Below are positions 7,611 to 15,177 of a DNA stretch of 25,468 nucleotides, in pieces (positions within the stretch are counted from its first letter, which is position 1; each line of letters starts with the position of its first letter). The notes beneath the pieces were generated by a model. It was not told the DNA's origin and made no database searches. It worked only from the letters and a program-made list of their open reading frames with translations. The position numbers were made by a program, and so were the translations under genes. Location of the stretch: assembly GCA_037441725.1 (NCBI GenBank), contig JBBIRT010000034.1, positions 1 through 25,468 of the forward strand. The letters are read 5' to 3'. The DNA is from JBBIRT01 sp037441725. GTDB taxonomy: Bacteria; Desulfobacterota; BSN033; UBA1163.

Positions 7611-7961
7611 ATGAAATATGATCCTGATCCTAAAATCTTGAAAAATCAAGTTCTGATAGAGACCTATAAATCGAGAGGGCCAGGGGGTCAAAGGAAAAAT
7701 AAAGTGGAAACCGCTATCCGTTTAAAACATATCCCCTCTGGAATCACAGTGGTGGCCACAGAACATCGTTCACAGAAAGAAAATAAGAGACTCGCCTTTG
7801 AGAGGCTTCGAGAACGATTGATTAGACTAAATCAACCAAAGAAACAAAGGCTCCGAACTTCTATTCCCTCCCATGCTATCGAAAGGAGAATGGGAGAAAA
7901 GAAAATTATTTCAAAAAAGAAAATTCTGAGGCGAAGACTGATAAAAGAATTAGAAGAGTAA
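7611..7961 (+). CDS. Release-factor-like peptidyl-tRNA hydrolase domain protein
   Basis: A 116-aa single-domain protein of the class-I release factor (RF-1 domain) family. The catalytic GGQ sits at residues 25-27 in SRGPGGQRKNKVETA, followed by RLKHIPSGITV, a typical RF-1 domain core. The C-terminal third is rich in Lys and Arg, as in ArfB/YaeJ-type rescue factors whose basic tail enters the empty mRNA channel. It lacks the codon-recognition domains of RF1 and RF2, so a role in rescuing stalled ribosomes is likely (inference). ATG 7611 is chosen over an upstream TTG because GAGGA at 7599-7603 lies 7 bases before it. It follows phoU by 58 bases and has no evident link with phosphate uptake. 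Whether it is a true ArfB orthologue or another small release-factor-like family is open. Confidence 0.85.
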   Translation: MKYDPDPKILKNQVLIETYKSRGPGGQRKNKVETAIRLKHIPSGITVVATEHRSQKENKRLAFERLRERLIRLNQPKKQRLRTSIPSHAIERRMGEKKIISKKKILRRRLIKELEE

Positions 7962-7998
7962 ACATTAGACACTAATTTAAAACCAAGAGGGAAGAAGG

Positions 7999-8433
7999 AT
8001 GGATGAGAAGGTTAAAAAAGCACTCTTTAAAAAAATGGAGGAAGAGCCTTTTGCTAAGAAATTTGGAATTAAATTAATTGAACTGGATGATGGCTATTCG
8101 AAGGTCGAGATGAAATTTACTCAGGATATGGAGAACTTCTTAGGAATGGCCCATGGAGGGGCATTATTTGCTATTATCGACGCAGCCTTTGAAACTGCCT
8201 CTAATTCCCATGGAACAGTGGCTGTGGCATTAAATATGAATATTACCTATATCTACTCTCCCCCCTCGGGAAGCAATTTAATTGCTGAAGCCAAAGAAAT
8301 CAGTCTCACTCAGAGGACAGCAACTTATGATATTAAATTGGTTGATGATCAAAAGAATCTGGTAGCCATTTGCAGTGCTTTGGTCTACCGAAGGGGAGTC
8401 CCCTTACCTTTTCTGAATCTCTCTCCTGAATAA
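7999..8433 (+). CDS. PaaI-family hotdog-fold thioesterase
   Basis: A 144-aa hotdog-fold protein, probably an acyl-CoA thioesterase. The signature FLGMAHGGALFAIIDAAFE (about residues 48-66) has the HGG at the start of the long central helix and the Asp expected in the PaaI-type active site. The following strands (ALNMNITYIYSPPSG, then AEAKEISLTQRTATYDIKL) match the hotdog pattern. ATG 7999 has AGAGGG 7 bases upstream. The substrate cannot be read from the sequence; PaaI relatives act on phenylacetyl-type or other aromatic and short acyl-CoAs. It is the last gene of the + strand series and faces the converging - strand gene ending at 8455. Confidence 0.85.
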   Translation: MDEKVKKALFKKMEEEPFAKKFGIKLIELDDGYSKVEMKFTQDMENFLGMAHGGALFAIIDAAFETASNSHGTVAVALNMNITYIYSPPSGSNLIAEAKEISLTQRTATYDIKLVDDQKNLVAICSALVYRRGVPLPFLNLSPE

Positions 8434-8454
8434 TGGGGACTGACACCAAATCTT

Positions 8455-10935
8455 TTACTGTGCTGATATGACCTCCTGACCAACTAACTTATATTTATTG
8501 ACTCCATCATCACTGGTCAAATTGAATGTAAACTTTCCTGTATCAGGGTTAAGAGTCCCTGAAATCACTCCAGTTTCGTTGATCCCACCGCTCATCTCAT
8601 AAACCCCATAGATAACATTTCCATTTCTTGATTTAGTTACAGAGGTGTAGAAAAAATCTCCCGTTATATTGATAGCCCCAAACCCTATAATCTCTCCGAG
8701 CCCAGAAACCTGATAGACATGAGAAAAATTTTCACCCCCACTCTGATAAAGATTAATAGCCAGTTGATCAAATATACCTGTAATGTTTTTCCCGGAAATC
8801 GTAGTAGTCCAATTCTCAGGTATTTCCGGTTCGTTAAGAAGCCGTACCCCCGACATCTTGAATACATTATTGTTATCTAAATCTTTCAACACCAATGTCA
8901 TCTTGGTTGCATTTAAGTCTACATTTCCTGTAATTGTCCCGCCCCCTGATATGGGTGGTTCAGACTCAATCTCTGAAAGACCGAAGGTTCCAGTAATCAA
9001 CCCATCCGAGTTGATATCATAACTCCCTCCAATTCTAAAAGACCCTAATTGAAATGAAATCCCATACCCATCAAAAGTATCCTCATTAAACCATAGAGTA
9101 GCTCCTCCTGTATCACCGTCTGAGAGTTTAAATAGCCAGCCATCATTCAAGATCCTAAATTTTGGATCATTTGTATCCCAACATTCCCATTTTCCTTTAC
9201 CATCATCACCAACCACCCAATTTCCAATCCATATCGAGATCAATCCTCGATTCCCTTTAGGGTTCACAGGAGGAGGAGAGGTATGGTCTTTAGGAACAGT
9301 CCAATTGATTGAGGTAATTGTGGGATCCTGCACTGGAGATGATGTTCCTATAAGATGCCACTTTTTATCATAGCGATAGAAAATATAAACAGTCCCGTTT
9401 GTATTTAAATATCCTGACTCCCAGATGATTTGATGTGTGGTACCCTCCAACCAAACCTCACCCCTATATGGTGAGCTAATATGAATGAAAGGTTTTGGAT
9501 TGATTATTACTGAAATTGGTGAAGACCATTCTGAAACGATATTGTTGTGCGTTACACATCGAGCCCTTACCCTTACATAATAAGGATTATTATTTGTTGC
9601 AGTCGCCCAGATATGAGATTGCTTACTAGCCCCCCAATCAGAAACAGACCCATCTCCCCAATCAAATTGGTATTCTAATGGATGACGTAGATTTGAAGAA
9701 CAACTCGTTGAAAAAGTATAAGAAGTACCTGTACTCCCACTTGTCACTCCCGACGGTTTTGTGGGAGTTGATATCTCTTCAGGAATTGGTTCAAAATTGG
9801 CTACTAATTCCTTAGGCTCATTCATGACAAGGGTTATTGATTTTTTAGTCTCTGATGAATCCCCTGACCAACCAATGAATCGATAACCGAACTTAGGAGT
9901 TGCAGTAATCGAAACCTCTGTCCCCTTATTATACCAATTCATCCCTGATGGATTTACTGTTCCACCTTCGTTAAGATTGACCGAAGTGGTCAGTGAATAT
10001 TTAATTTTAAAGTTGGCAGTATAGGTCTTAGTCGAGGATGGAGTGGTAATGGTGTGGGTTTGAGATCCGCCATCACTCCATGAATTAAACACATATTTAA
10101 CTCCAGAGCCTCCATACTGGGGAGAGGGAGCTGAAAGTGTATGTTTAGATCCTGATGCCCAATCAAATGATTTGGGTGCTGTATATGAAGTGCTATCTAC
10201 CAATATTTCAAGACCACCTGGGTTGGTATTCACCGTATAAGGTAGAGCCACATCATCACTGGTGATTGTCACTGTGGCACTGTAAGGAGAACCTCTATTA
10301 TAAGCAGAATTAGTAGTAAGGGTCACGATAACTGTTTCATCACTCTCGACCGCTGCATCATTAATGGGAGTCACGGTAATGGTAGCACTGGTAGACCCTG
10401 CAGGGATAGTTACGCTTCCGGAAAGGGCATTATAATCGCTTCCAGCAGTGGCTGTCCCACTCACATTATAGTTGACAGTCAAAGCACTTGTAGTAGAACC
10501 TGTCCGTGTGACAGTAAAATATCCGGTCGTTAATGGATTCTCTGTTGCCGTATTGTCTGTAGCTGTAATGGTCACTGTGGGCCTTAGATCATAATTAAAA
10601 TAGGCTGGTTCGCTATCTGGGCTCTCTAAATTATTTATATCAACCGATCTCATTACAAATATCAAAGTACCATATGATCCGTCAGGAACATTTACGGAAA
10701 AAGGGCCGTAGGAGGAATTGGGATGCGGGATGAGGTTTTGATTTATCTGTGTCCTTGTTCCATCAGTCCTAAAAAGCTTGTAGCCAGCTATATCAGGTTC
10801 AGTATTTAGAGTCCATGAGGCGGTTAGATTAAATGTAGCCCCAAATATAGATTGAGAAAAAAATTGAAAGGTTATAACTAAGATTAAAAATAAGATAATT
10901 CTAAATCCAATTCTATTAAGAAGTATTTTTCTCAT
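8455..10935 (-). CDS. Large secreted multidomain protein (FN3-like, Calx-beta, bacterial repeats)
   Basis: An 826-aa exported protein of unknown role. In order: signal peptide (1-32, ending FGA); FN3-like domain (33-118) with YKLFRTDGTRT; Calx-beta domain (about 119-228: TATAGSDYNALSGSVTIPAG, then DDETV-type VESDETV); two InlB/bacterial-repeat-like domains (about 232-311 and 312-383) with FNSWSDGG and FIGWSGD followed by ANF; a PKD- or FN3-like domain (about 390-480) with FDWGDGS; a segment (about 485-597) with HISSPYRGEVWLEGTTHQIIW resembling Ser/Thr-rich GPI-anchor-family domains; and a 230-residue C-terminal beta-rich region that I do not recognise. The ATG at 10935 follows GAGG about 7 bases upstream. 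The domain mix suggests a cell-surface or extracellular adhesive or structural protein. Its position behind gspD makes it a candidate type II secretion substrate (inference). Confidence 0.8.
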   Translation of the reverse strand: MRKILLNRIGFRIILFLILVITFQFFSQSIFGATFNLTASWTLNTEPDIAGYKLFRTDGTRTQINQNLIPHPNSSYGPFSVNVPDGSYGTLIFVMRSVDINNLESPDSEPAYFNYDLRPTVTITATDNTATENPLTTGYFTVTRTGSTTSALTVNYNVSGTATAGSDYNALSGSVTIPAGSTSATITVTPINDAAVESDETVIVTLTTNSAYNRGSPYSATVTITSDDVALPYTVNTNPGGLEILVDSTSYTAPKSFDWASGSKHTLSAPSPQYGGSGVKYVFNSWSDGGSQTHTITTPSSTKTYTANFKIKYSLTTSVNLNEGGTVNPSGMNWYNKGTEVSITATPKFGYRFIGWSGDSSETKKSITLVMNEPKELVANFEPIPEEISTPTKPSGVTSGSTGTSYTFSTSCSSNLRHPLEYQFDWGDGSVSDWGASKQSHIWATATNNNPYYVRVRARCVTHNNIVSEWSSPISVIINPKPFIHISSPYRGEVWLEGTTHQIIWESGYLNTNGTVYIFYRYDKKWHLIGTSSPVQDPTITSINWTVPKDHTSPPPVNPKGNRGLISIWIGNWVVGDDGKGKWECWDTNDPKFRILNDGWLFKLSDGDTGGATLWFNEDTFDGYGISFQLGSFRIGGSYDINSDGLITGTFGLSEIESEPPISGGGTITGNVDLNATKMTLVLKDLDNNNVFKMSGVRLLNEPEIPENWTTTISGKNITGIFDQLAINLYQSGGENFSHVYQVSGLGEIIGFGAINITGDFFYTSVTKSRNGNVIYGVYEMSGGINETGVISGTLNPDTGKFTFNLTSDDGVNKYKLVGQEVISAQ

Positions 10936-10986
10936 TAAATACCTCTATTTTACTATATTTAAATGTATTATATTGTATATTATATG

Positions 10987-11006
10987 AGTGGTAAGGATTT
11001 ACCACT
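10987..11006. promoter_or_regulatory. Perfect 8-bp palindrome with 4-bp spacer, operator-like
   Basis: AGTGGTAA-ggat-TTACCACT is a perfect inverted repeat about 50 bases upstream of the 826-aa gene, between two candidate -10 elements. On the + strand it is followed by TTTTT, but no + strand gene ends here. An operator or a leader hairpin is more likely than a terminator. Confidence 0.4.
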
Positions 11007-11031
11007 TTTTACCTATTTACTTCCACTTTTT
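11002..11031 (-). repeat. Two direct AAAAAGTGG motifs 21 bp apart
   Basis: On the - strand AAAAAGTGG occurs at 11031-11023 and 11010-11002, a phase of 21 bases or two helical turns. A third copy, in the opposite orientation, lies upstream of the 118-aa gene (11572-11580). The repetition and the phasing suggest binding sites for one regulator on the same DNA face. Confidence 0.4.
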
Positions 11032-11067
11032 AAAAAAGTCAAATTAGAATTTTCTAATGATAATTCC

Positions 11068-11424
11068 TTATTGTTTTTGAACACTTAAGTTCCTTGGAGC
11101 CGAAGGAGGAGTGGTATCCAAATTGTAACTATAGGATGCAGGAGCACTATCCGCACTTTCATTGTTATTTGTATCCACTGCCGTCAAAACAAATGTAAGT
11201 GTTCCTGCTGAACCATCAGGGACTGTGACAGAGAAATTGTAACTTGTTGTGGGATGAGGAATGGTCCCAATAAGTGTTCTTGTCCCATCTGTCCTGTAGA
11301 GTTTATAACTGGCCATATCACTTTCAGTATTGGCAGTCCAGGTGGCTCTAAGATTGAGTGTGGCTCCAAATGCAGATCCGCAGAAAAGAATAATGATCAC
11401 CAAACTTATAGCTACCTTTTTCAT
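11068..11424 (-). CDS. Small secreted fibronectin-III-like protein
   Basis: A 118-aa exported protein: signal peptide (1-20, ending AFGA) and one FN3-like domain (about 21-105) with LRATWTANTESDMASYKLYR. It then has DTTPPSAPRNLSV, which resembles the opening of a further FN3 domain, but stops after four more residues. The domain is closely related to residues 33-118 of the 826-aa protein (shared YKL(Y/F)RTDGTRT). The start is supported by GGAGGG 6 bases before the ATG. The sequence after the stop shows no continuing FN3 coding, so there is no simple frameshift. It could be a complete one-domain secreted protein or the remnant of a longer one. Function unknown. Confidence 0.75.
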   Translation of the reverse strand: MKKVAISLVIIILFCGSAFGATLNLRATWTANTESDMASYKLYRTDGTRTLIGTIPHPTTSYNFSVTVPDGSAGTLTFVLTAVDTNNNESADSAPASYSYNLDTTPPSAPRNLSVQKQ

Positions 11425-11499
11425 AACCTACCCTCCATGAATAATTGTTAATCTTAAAACCCAACTCTAATAAAACTTGGAAACTTATTCTGAAAAATT

Positions 11500-11528
11500 T
11501 TTATATTTTTATTGGTATGAATTAGCAA
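11500..11528 (-). promoter_or_regulatory. Candidate sigma-70 promoter of the 118-aa gene
   Basis: On the - strand, TTGCTA (11523-11528), a 17-base spacer and TATAAA (11500-11505). Predicted transcription starts near 11493, giving a leader of about 70 bases. It implies that the two secreted-protein genes can be expressed apart from the gsp operon. Confidence 0.4.
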
Positions 11529-11568
11529 TTAAAATGCCATTGGGGATAGGATATTTTTTAATTTGATT

Positions 11569-11581
11569 GGTAAAAAGTGGT
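11569..11581 (+). repeat. 13-base inverted copy of the AAAAAGTGG-type motif
   Basis: GGTAAAAAGTGGT here is the exact reverse complement of ACCACTTTTTACC at 11001-11013. The two copies bracket the 118-aa gene. This copy lies about 40 bases upstream of the candidate -35 box of that gene, a position where an activator could bind. Confidence 0.4.
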
Positions 11582-11673
11582 GTTAATTAGGATTAAAACA
11601 AAATGTGGGCTGGATTCATTTTTACCAGTCTATTTTAGTTCAATTTTGTAATGGATCATCAATGTTGTAATGG

Positions 11674-13779
11674 TCATTTCTTTTCCCTCTTCAGCCTCTC
11701 TTTTTCAAACTCCTTTTTGAGCTCTTCGACCTTCTCCTTAAAATCCTCGGTTACTGATTTAGACTGGATATGGTCTGAAATGATATGGGGGGTCATGAGA
11801 AGGACAAGCTCAGTCTTACTATCTTCATATTCCCGAGCACCAAAAAGGGCACCTATAAGCGGAATCTTACTCAATAGAGGAACACCTGATTTTTTAATCG
11901 TCTTTTTATTTTCGATCAATCCTCCGATGACAATGGTCTGACCTTCTAAAACCGAAATAGTCGTCTTTGCAACCTTTTTCCCAAAAAAAGGAACAGAATC
12001 TAAATTCCCAATTTTTTTTGTGTCGGCATCACTTTTTTCGACTTGTATTTCCAAAGTGATTAGACCGGCATCGCTGATCCGTGGGGTGACGGTCACAATA
12101 ATTCCAATATCTTTATATTCTATGGTCCCTTCAACAACATTTGTGGTTGCGGTAGCCGTAGTCGTATAGGTGGAGGTGAGGATAGGTTCAGAGGTCCCGA
12201 TTTGAATCTTTGCCTCCTTATTATTCGAGGCAAGGATATGGGGAGAAGAAACAACCTTTAACCGATTATCAGTTGCCGCTGCTTTGATGGCTGCCGTAAG
12301 ATGCTTCACGGAGCTAAAAATAGAGTATCTCAGGATTCCAGATCCAGGAAAGGCCGTATCCGCAATGGCTTCGGTAAGATCAGTTTCACTACCCGAAGGG
12401 CCAAGGGCAATGGTTTGCCTATACTTGCCCTTATCAAAATAATCTGTAAATCGTGCCCATTCAATTCCAAATTTATTGGAATCATCGAGGGTAATCTCTG
12501 CCATAAAAGTCTCAATTAAGACCTGTTTTGGATAGATGTCTAACTTTTTAATCGTTTCAAGAATTGCTTTATAATCCCTGGCGAATGCCCGAATGACTAA
12601 GGCATTGTTTGATTCATCAACCACAATGTTAATCTCCCCTTCAGGGACTGTTGGGGTTTCCTCTTTAACAGGAGGGGTAGGTTGGGTAGAGGGTTTCACA
12701 CTTCTCTGTGCAGGTTCAGGCGTAACCACCTTCTCTTTAAACTCTGTAGCTTTCTTTTCTTTTGGGGTTACAAATATCTGCTTGAGCACCTCTGCCAGAT
12801 CCTTCGCTTTGTTATTCTGTACATAATAGACAAATACGCTCAGTTTAGCCCCTTCTGCAGGTGTTTTATCAAGTTCTTTAAGCCAACCTTCTACCTTCTC
12901 AAAAATATTAGGGATAGAGCTCACCACTAAAAGTGAATTAATCCTCGGAATAGGAGTGAAGGTGATTCCAACTCCTCGGCCAGATTTCGTTGAAACTTCA
13001 AAGGAGGTAAAGATTCGCTCCATCTCCTTGGCAATCTCATCCACATCGGCGTTAAGGATTGGATATATTCTTACTCTGAGATCTGTAAAAAGGTCGATAT
13101 CAAAGAGTTGAATGATATCCGTCGCCTTTTTAACATTTGAAAAGAGATCACCAAGGATGAGAATGTTGTGGGGAACATGCTCTACAACATCCGCACCATC
13201 TGAAAGAAATGGTTTGACCATCTTTGAAACTTCTGCTACTGGAATATATTTCAAGGGCACAATTTGAATCATATATCTTTCTTCAGTTGGTTTTCCAGGT
13301 TCCTTTGGAGTTAAAAGGGGTGCGGCCGTCTTCTTGGCATCACTGAGTGGAACGATCTCATAAATTCCATCTCTCTTCACAGCCGTTGCTCCACATAATC
13401 TTAAAATCGACTGAAAGATTGGAAAGATATCTCCAGTCGAGATTTGACCCGTAGTATGAATGTTGACCTTCCCTTTTACTCTTGGATCTACGATATAATT
13501 TATCTTTAATATCTCTCCAATAACCCTGATGACTTCATAAATATCTGCATCATCGAAGTTGAAGATGATCGTTTGTTCTGTTCGAGGAGGTATAGAACGG
13601 ATGGGTGAAGGAGAGGTTGGAGTTAAGGGTTGGATAGGAGAGGGAGGTTGTGGAGGAGGAGTAATTTGTGCAGTGGTTATGCTTATCCCAGGCAAAATTG
13701 TTATCCATATAAAAAATCCTAAGATTCCAATCTTTATCCAACGACTCAACATCTTTCCTATTTTTTGATCAATCCTCAT
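11674..13779 (-). CDS. gspD: Type II secretion secretin GspD
   Basis: Outer-membrane secretin that forms the exit channel of the type II secretion system. The 701-aa protein has a signal peptide (about 1-37), then a Pro-rich linker (38-66). The N0 domain follows (about 70-140; FNFDDADIYEVIRVIGEIL), then N1-N3 ring-building domains with a Pro/Lys-rich insertion near 345-385. The secretin beta domain (about 500-670) has the family hallmark SGVPLLSKIPLIGALFG and the LVLLMTPHII end. The last 25 residues are charged and helical, perhaps a short form of the S-domain that binds a pilotin. It overlaps gspC by 11 bases and has GGAGGA just upstream. It is the last gene of the gsp operon. Confidence 0.94.
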   Translation of the reverse strand: MRIDQKIGKMLSRWIKIGILGFFIWITILPGISITTAQITPPPQPPSPIQPLTPTSPSPIRSIPPRTEQTIIFNFDDADIYEVIRVIGEILKINYIVDPRVKGKVNIHTTGQISTGDIFPIFQSILRLCGATAVKRDGIYEIVPLSDAKKTAAPLLTPKEPGKPTEERYMIQIVPLKYIPVAEVSKMVKPFLSDGADVVEHVPHNILILGDLFSNVKKATDIIQLFDIDLFTDLRVRIYPILNADVDEIAKEMERIFTSFEVSTKSGRGVGITFTPIPRINSLLVVSSIPNIFEKVEGWLKELDKTPAEGAKLSVFVYYVQNNKAKDLAEVLKQIFVTPKEKKATEFKEKVVTPEPAQRSVKPSTQPTPPVKEETPTVPEGEINIVVDESNNALVIRAFARDYKAILETIKKLDIYPKQVLIETFMAEITLDDSNKFGIEWARFTDYFDKGKYRQTIALGPSGSETDLTEAIADTAFPGSGILRYSIFSSVKHLTAAIKAAATDNRLKVVSSPHILASNNKEAKIQIGTSEPILTSTYTTTATATTNVVEGTIEYKDIGIIVTVTPRISDAGLITLEIQVEKSDADTKKIGNLDSVPFFGKKVAKTTISVLEGQTIVIGGLIENKKTIKKSGVPLLSKIPLIGALFGAREYEDSKTELVLLMTPHIISDHIQSKSVTEDFKEKVEELKKEFEKERLKREKK

Positions 13780-14572
13780 TCATTTCCTCCGGTGTTGGGG
13801 GTGGAATCTGTGCAGGTGGATAAACTACCCTTCTCCTTCTAATTCCTGTTGAGGGTGGGGAGGGAGTCGTCGGAGAGGTTGGCATTGGGGAAATGATCCT
13901 CTCCTGAGTCGGAACTCCAATAGGCGCAGATGAAGTTGCCTCCCTCGTTGTCGTTGTTGGTGGAGAAGCAGTAGAAGGAACTGGTGAAGTGGGTGTGGGA
14001 ATAGGTTGACGGCTTGTTACCGCTGGTGGACTGGTTTCTGTCCTGATCGCTATCCTTTTCTTTGGTGTTTTGGGGTCATAAAGTAAAGCATCAAAAGAAT
14101 CCCCATCAGACTCAAAGGTCACCCTATCTGGTAAGATCCTTGTAACCCTGTATTCCCCAATTCGGTCTCCTAATTTAATCGTGAAGGTTTCACGTTCTCC
14201 CTTTTGCAAAGGTCTGCCTACCTGGACAATAGAGGCAGACTGATAATCTCCTGAAATGGTTACTCCGTATAAAATGATCTGTGGACGAGTTGTGGGTTTC
14301 ACAGGTAGGCCAGGTGTGGTTTGAATCGGAAAATCCTTTCTTTCAGGATTGAACATATTCTTCTCTGCGATTGTAATATAGGAGGTCATTGGGATGACCT
14401 CCTTTGATGCCAGTTTTATAGGTAGAGGCTCTGCCTTTAATTCTTGTTTATCAATCTCCTTCTGATCCTGAATGAACTCTAAAGGAGAAATCCATGCTTC
14501 ATAAGCTTTAACTGAAATGAGGAAAATCACAAGGATGAGTAATAGATTTAATATTCCATATTTGATTGACAT
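13769..14572 (-). CDS. gspC: GspC-like inner-membrane protein with Pro/Ser/Thr-rich tail
   Basis: A 267-aa bitopic protein that probably links the inner-membrane platform to the secretin. It has a membrane segment at about 7-24, then a homology-region domain (about 64-166: SYITIAEKNMFNPERKDF, IILYGVTISGDYQSASIV, then KLGDRIGEYRVTRI) like that of GspC and PilP. The last 95 residues are rich in Pro, Ser and Thr, and the PDZ or coiled-coil domain of classical GspC is missing. The start codon overlaps the gspM stop (TAATG) and the 3' end overlaps gspD by 11 bases. Position and domain make GspC the best name; a PilP-like description would also fit. Confidence 0.8.
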   Translation of the reverse strand: MSIKYGILNLLLILVIFLISVKAYEAWISPLEFIQDQKEIDKQELKAEPLPIKLASKEVIPMTSYITIAEKNMFNPERKDFPIQTTPGLPVKPTTRPQIILYGVTISGDYQSASIVQVGRPLQKGERETFTIKLGDRIGEYRVTRILPDRVTFESDGDSFDALLYDPKTPKKRIAIRTETSPPAVTSRQPIPTPTSPVPSTASPPTTTTREATSSAPIGVPTQERIISPMPTSPTTPSPPSTGIRRRRVVYPPAQIPPPTPEEMNED

Positions 14573-15177
14573 TACCCCTCCTTTCCTCTCTCCTTAGTTT
14601 TTACACCTTTCATCAACCCTGATATGACTAAATTCCCTTGAATACTATTAGGCATTCTTGGATTGAAGACCAAAAGATCCATTTCTGAAATCATCAGATC
14701 TTTTTCATAATTCTCTATGTCATAAATAAATTGCCCCAGATTTAACATACTGTTGATAGGGTTAAAATCGATCTGGAGTGAAATCTTCCGATAAATGTTC
14801 AATTCTTTAGGTTCTAAAATTCTAAAACTTCTGATTGATATATTATTCTTTTCTGAAATCTTCTTCACAATCTCTTGGAGATTGGCTGCCCCTAATTGGG
14901 GATTTTCTCCCGGAAGGAGTCTCATTTGAATCGTCGCGTGGGTTTTTAAAGTCTGATTTAATTCCTCTTCAATCATCTTGCGGTTTTGGAGGTATTTTTC
15001 ATATTTTAAAAGAACTCGTTTCTTCAATGCAATTTCCTCTTCTGCCCTTTTTTTCATCTCAAATAGGGGGATAATCCCAAGATAATAAACCAGGATGGTC
15101 AAGACAACAATAATCATCCCCCAAAATACCCTTCTCTGAGAGAAACTCCGAATTTTGAAAAATGCCAACTTCTTCAA
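14572..15177 (-). CDS. gspM: GspM/PilO-like assembly-platform protein
   Basis: A 201-aa bitopic inner-membrane protein: hydrophobic segment at about 17-37, a coiled coil (about 38-75, alternating Glu and Lys), then a ferredoxin-like periplasmic domain similar to GspM and PilO (NNISIRSFRILEPKE, then ISLQIDFNPINSMLNLGQFI). It should pair with GspL in the platform. It overlaps gspL by 4 bases (ATGA) and gspC by one base. Identity rests on position and topology more than on a sequence signature, as is usual for this family. Confidence 0.8.
   Translation of the reverse strand: MKKLAFFKIRSFSQRRVFWGMIIVVLTILVYYLGIIPLFEMKKRAEEEIALKKRVLLKYEKYLQNRKMIEEELNQTLKTHATIQMRLLPGENPQLGAANLQEIVKKISEKNNISIRSFRILEPKELNIYRKISLQIDFNPINSMLNLGQFIYDIENYEKDLMISEMDLLVFNPRMPNSIQGNLVISGLMKGVKTKERGKEG

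Larger units (their letters stand above)
10979..11042 (-). promoter_or_regulatory. Candidate promoter region of the 826-aa secreted protein gene
   Basis: Two overlapping possibilities are seen on the - strand. One is TTGACT (11037-11042) with a 17-base spacer and a weak TAAATA (11014-11019). The other is a perfect TATAAT (10979-10984), 17 bases from AAGTGG (11002-11007), which is not a -35 consensus but is part of the repeated AAAAAGTGG motif. The second arrangement would fit an activator-dependent promoter. Confidence 0.3.

Noticed and set aside
10987..11010. Hairpin followed by TTTTT on the + strand, resembling a terminator
   Set aside because: No + strand gene ends nearby; both flanking genes are on the - strand, where no T run follows. 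Interpreted as an operator-like palindrome instead.
11068..11100. Frameshift truncating the 118-aa protein
   Set aside because: The bases after the stop codon do not continue an FN3 domain in any frame that I could read.
11425..11673. Possible cyclic-di-GMP riboswitch upstream of the 118-aa gene
   Set aside because: Genes of this type sometimes have one, but the conserved core segments and paired stems were not seen.
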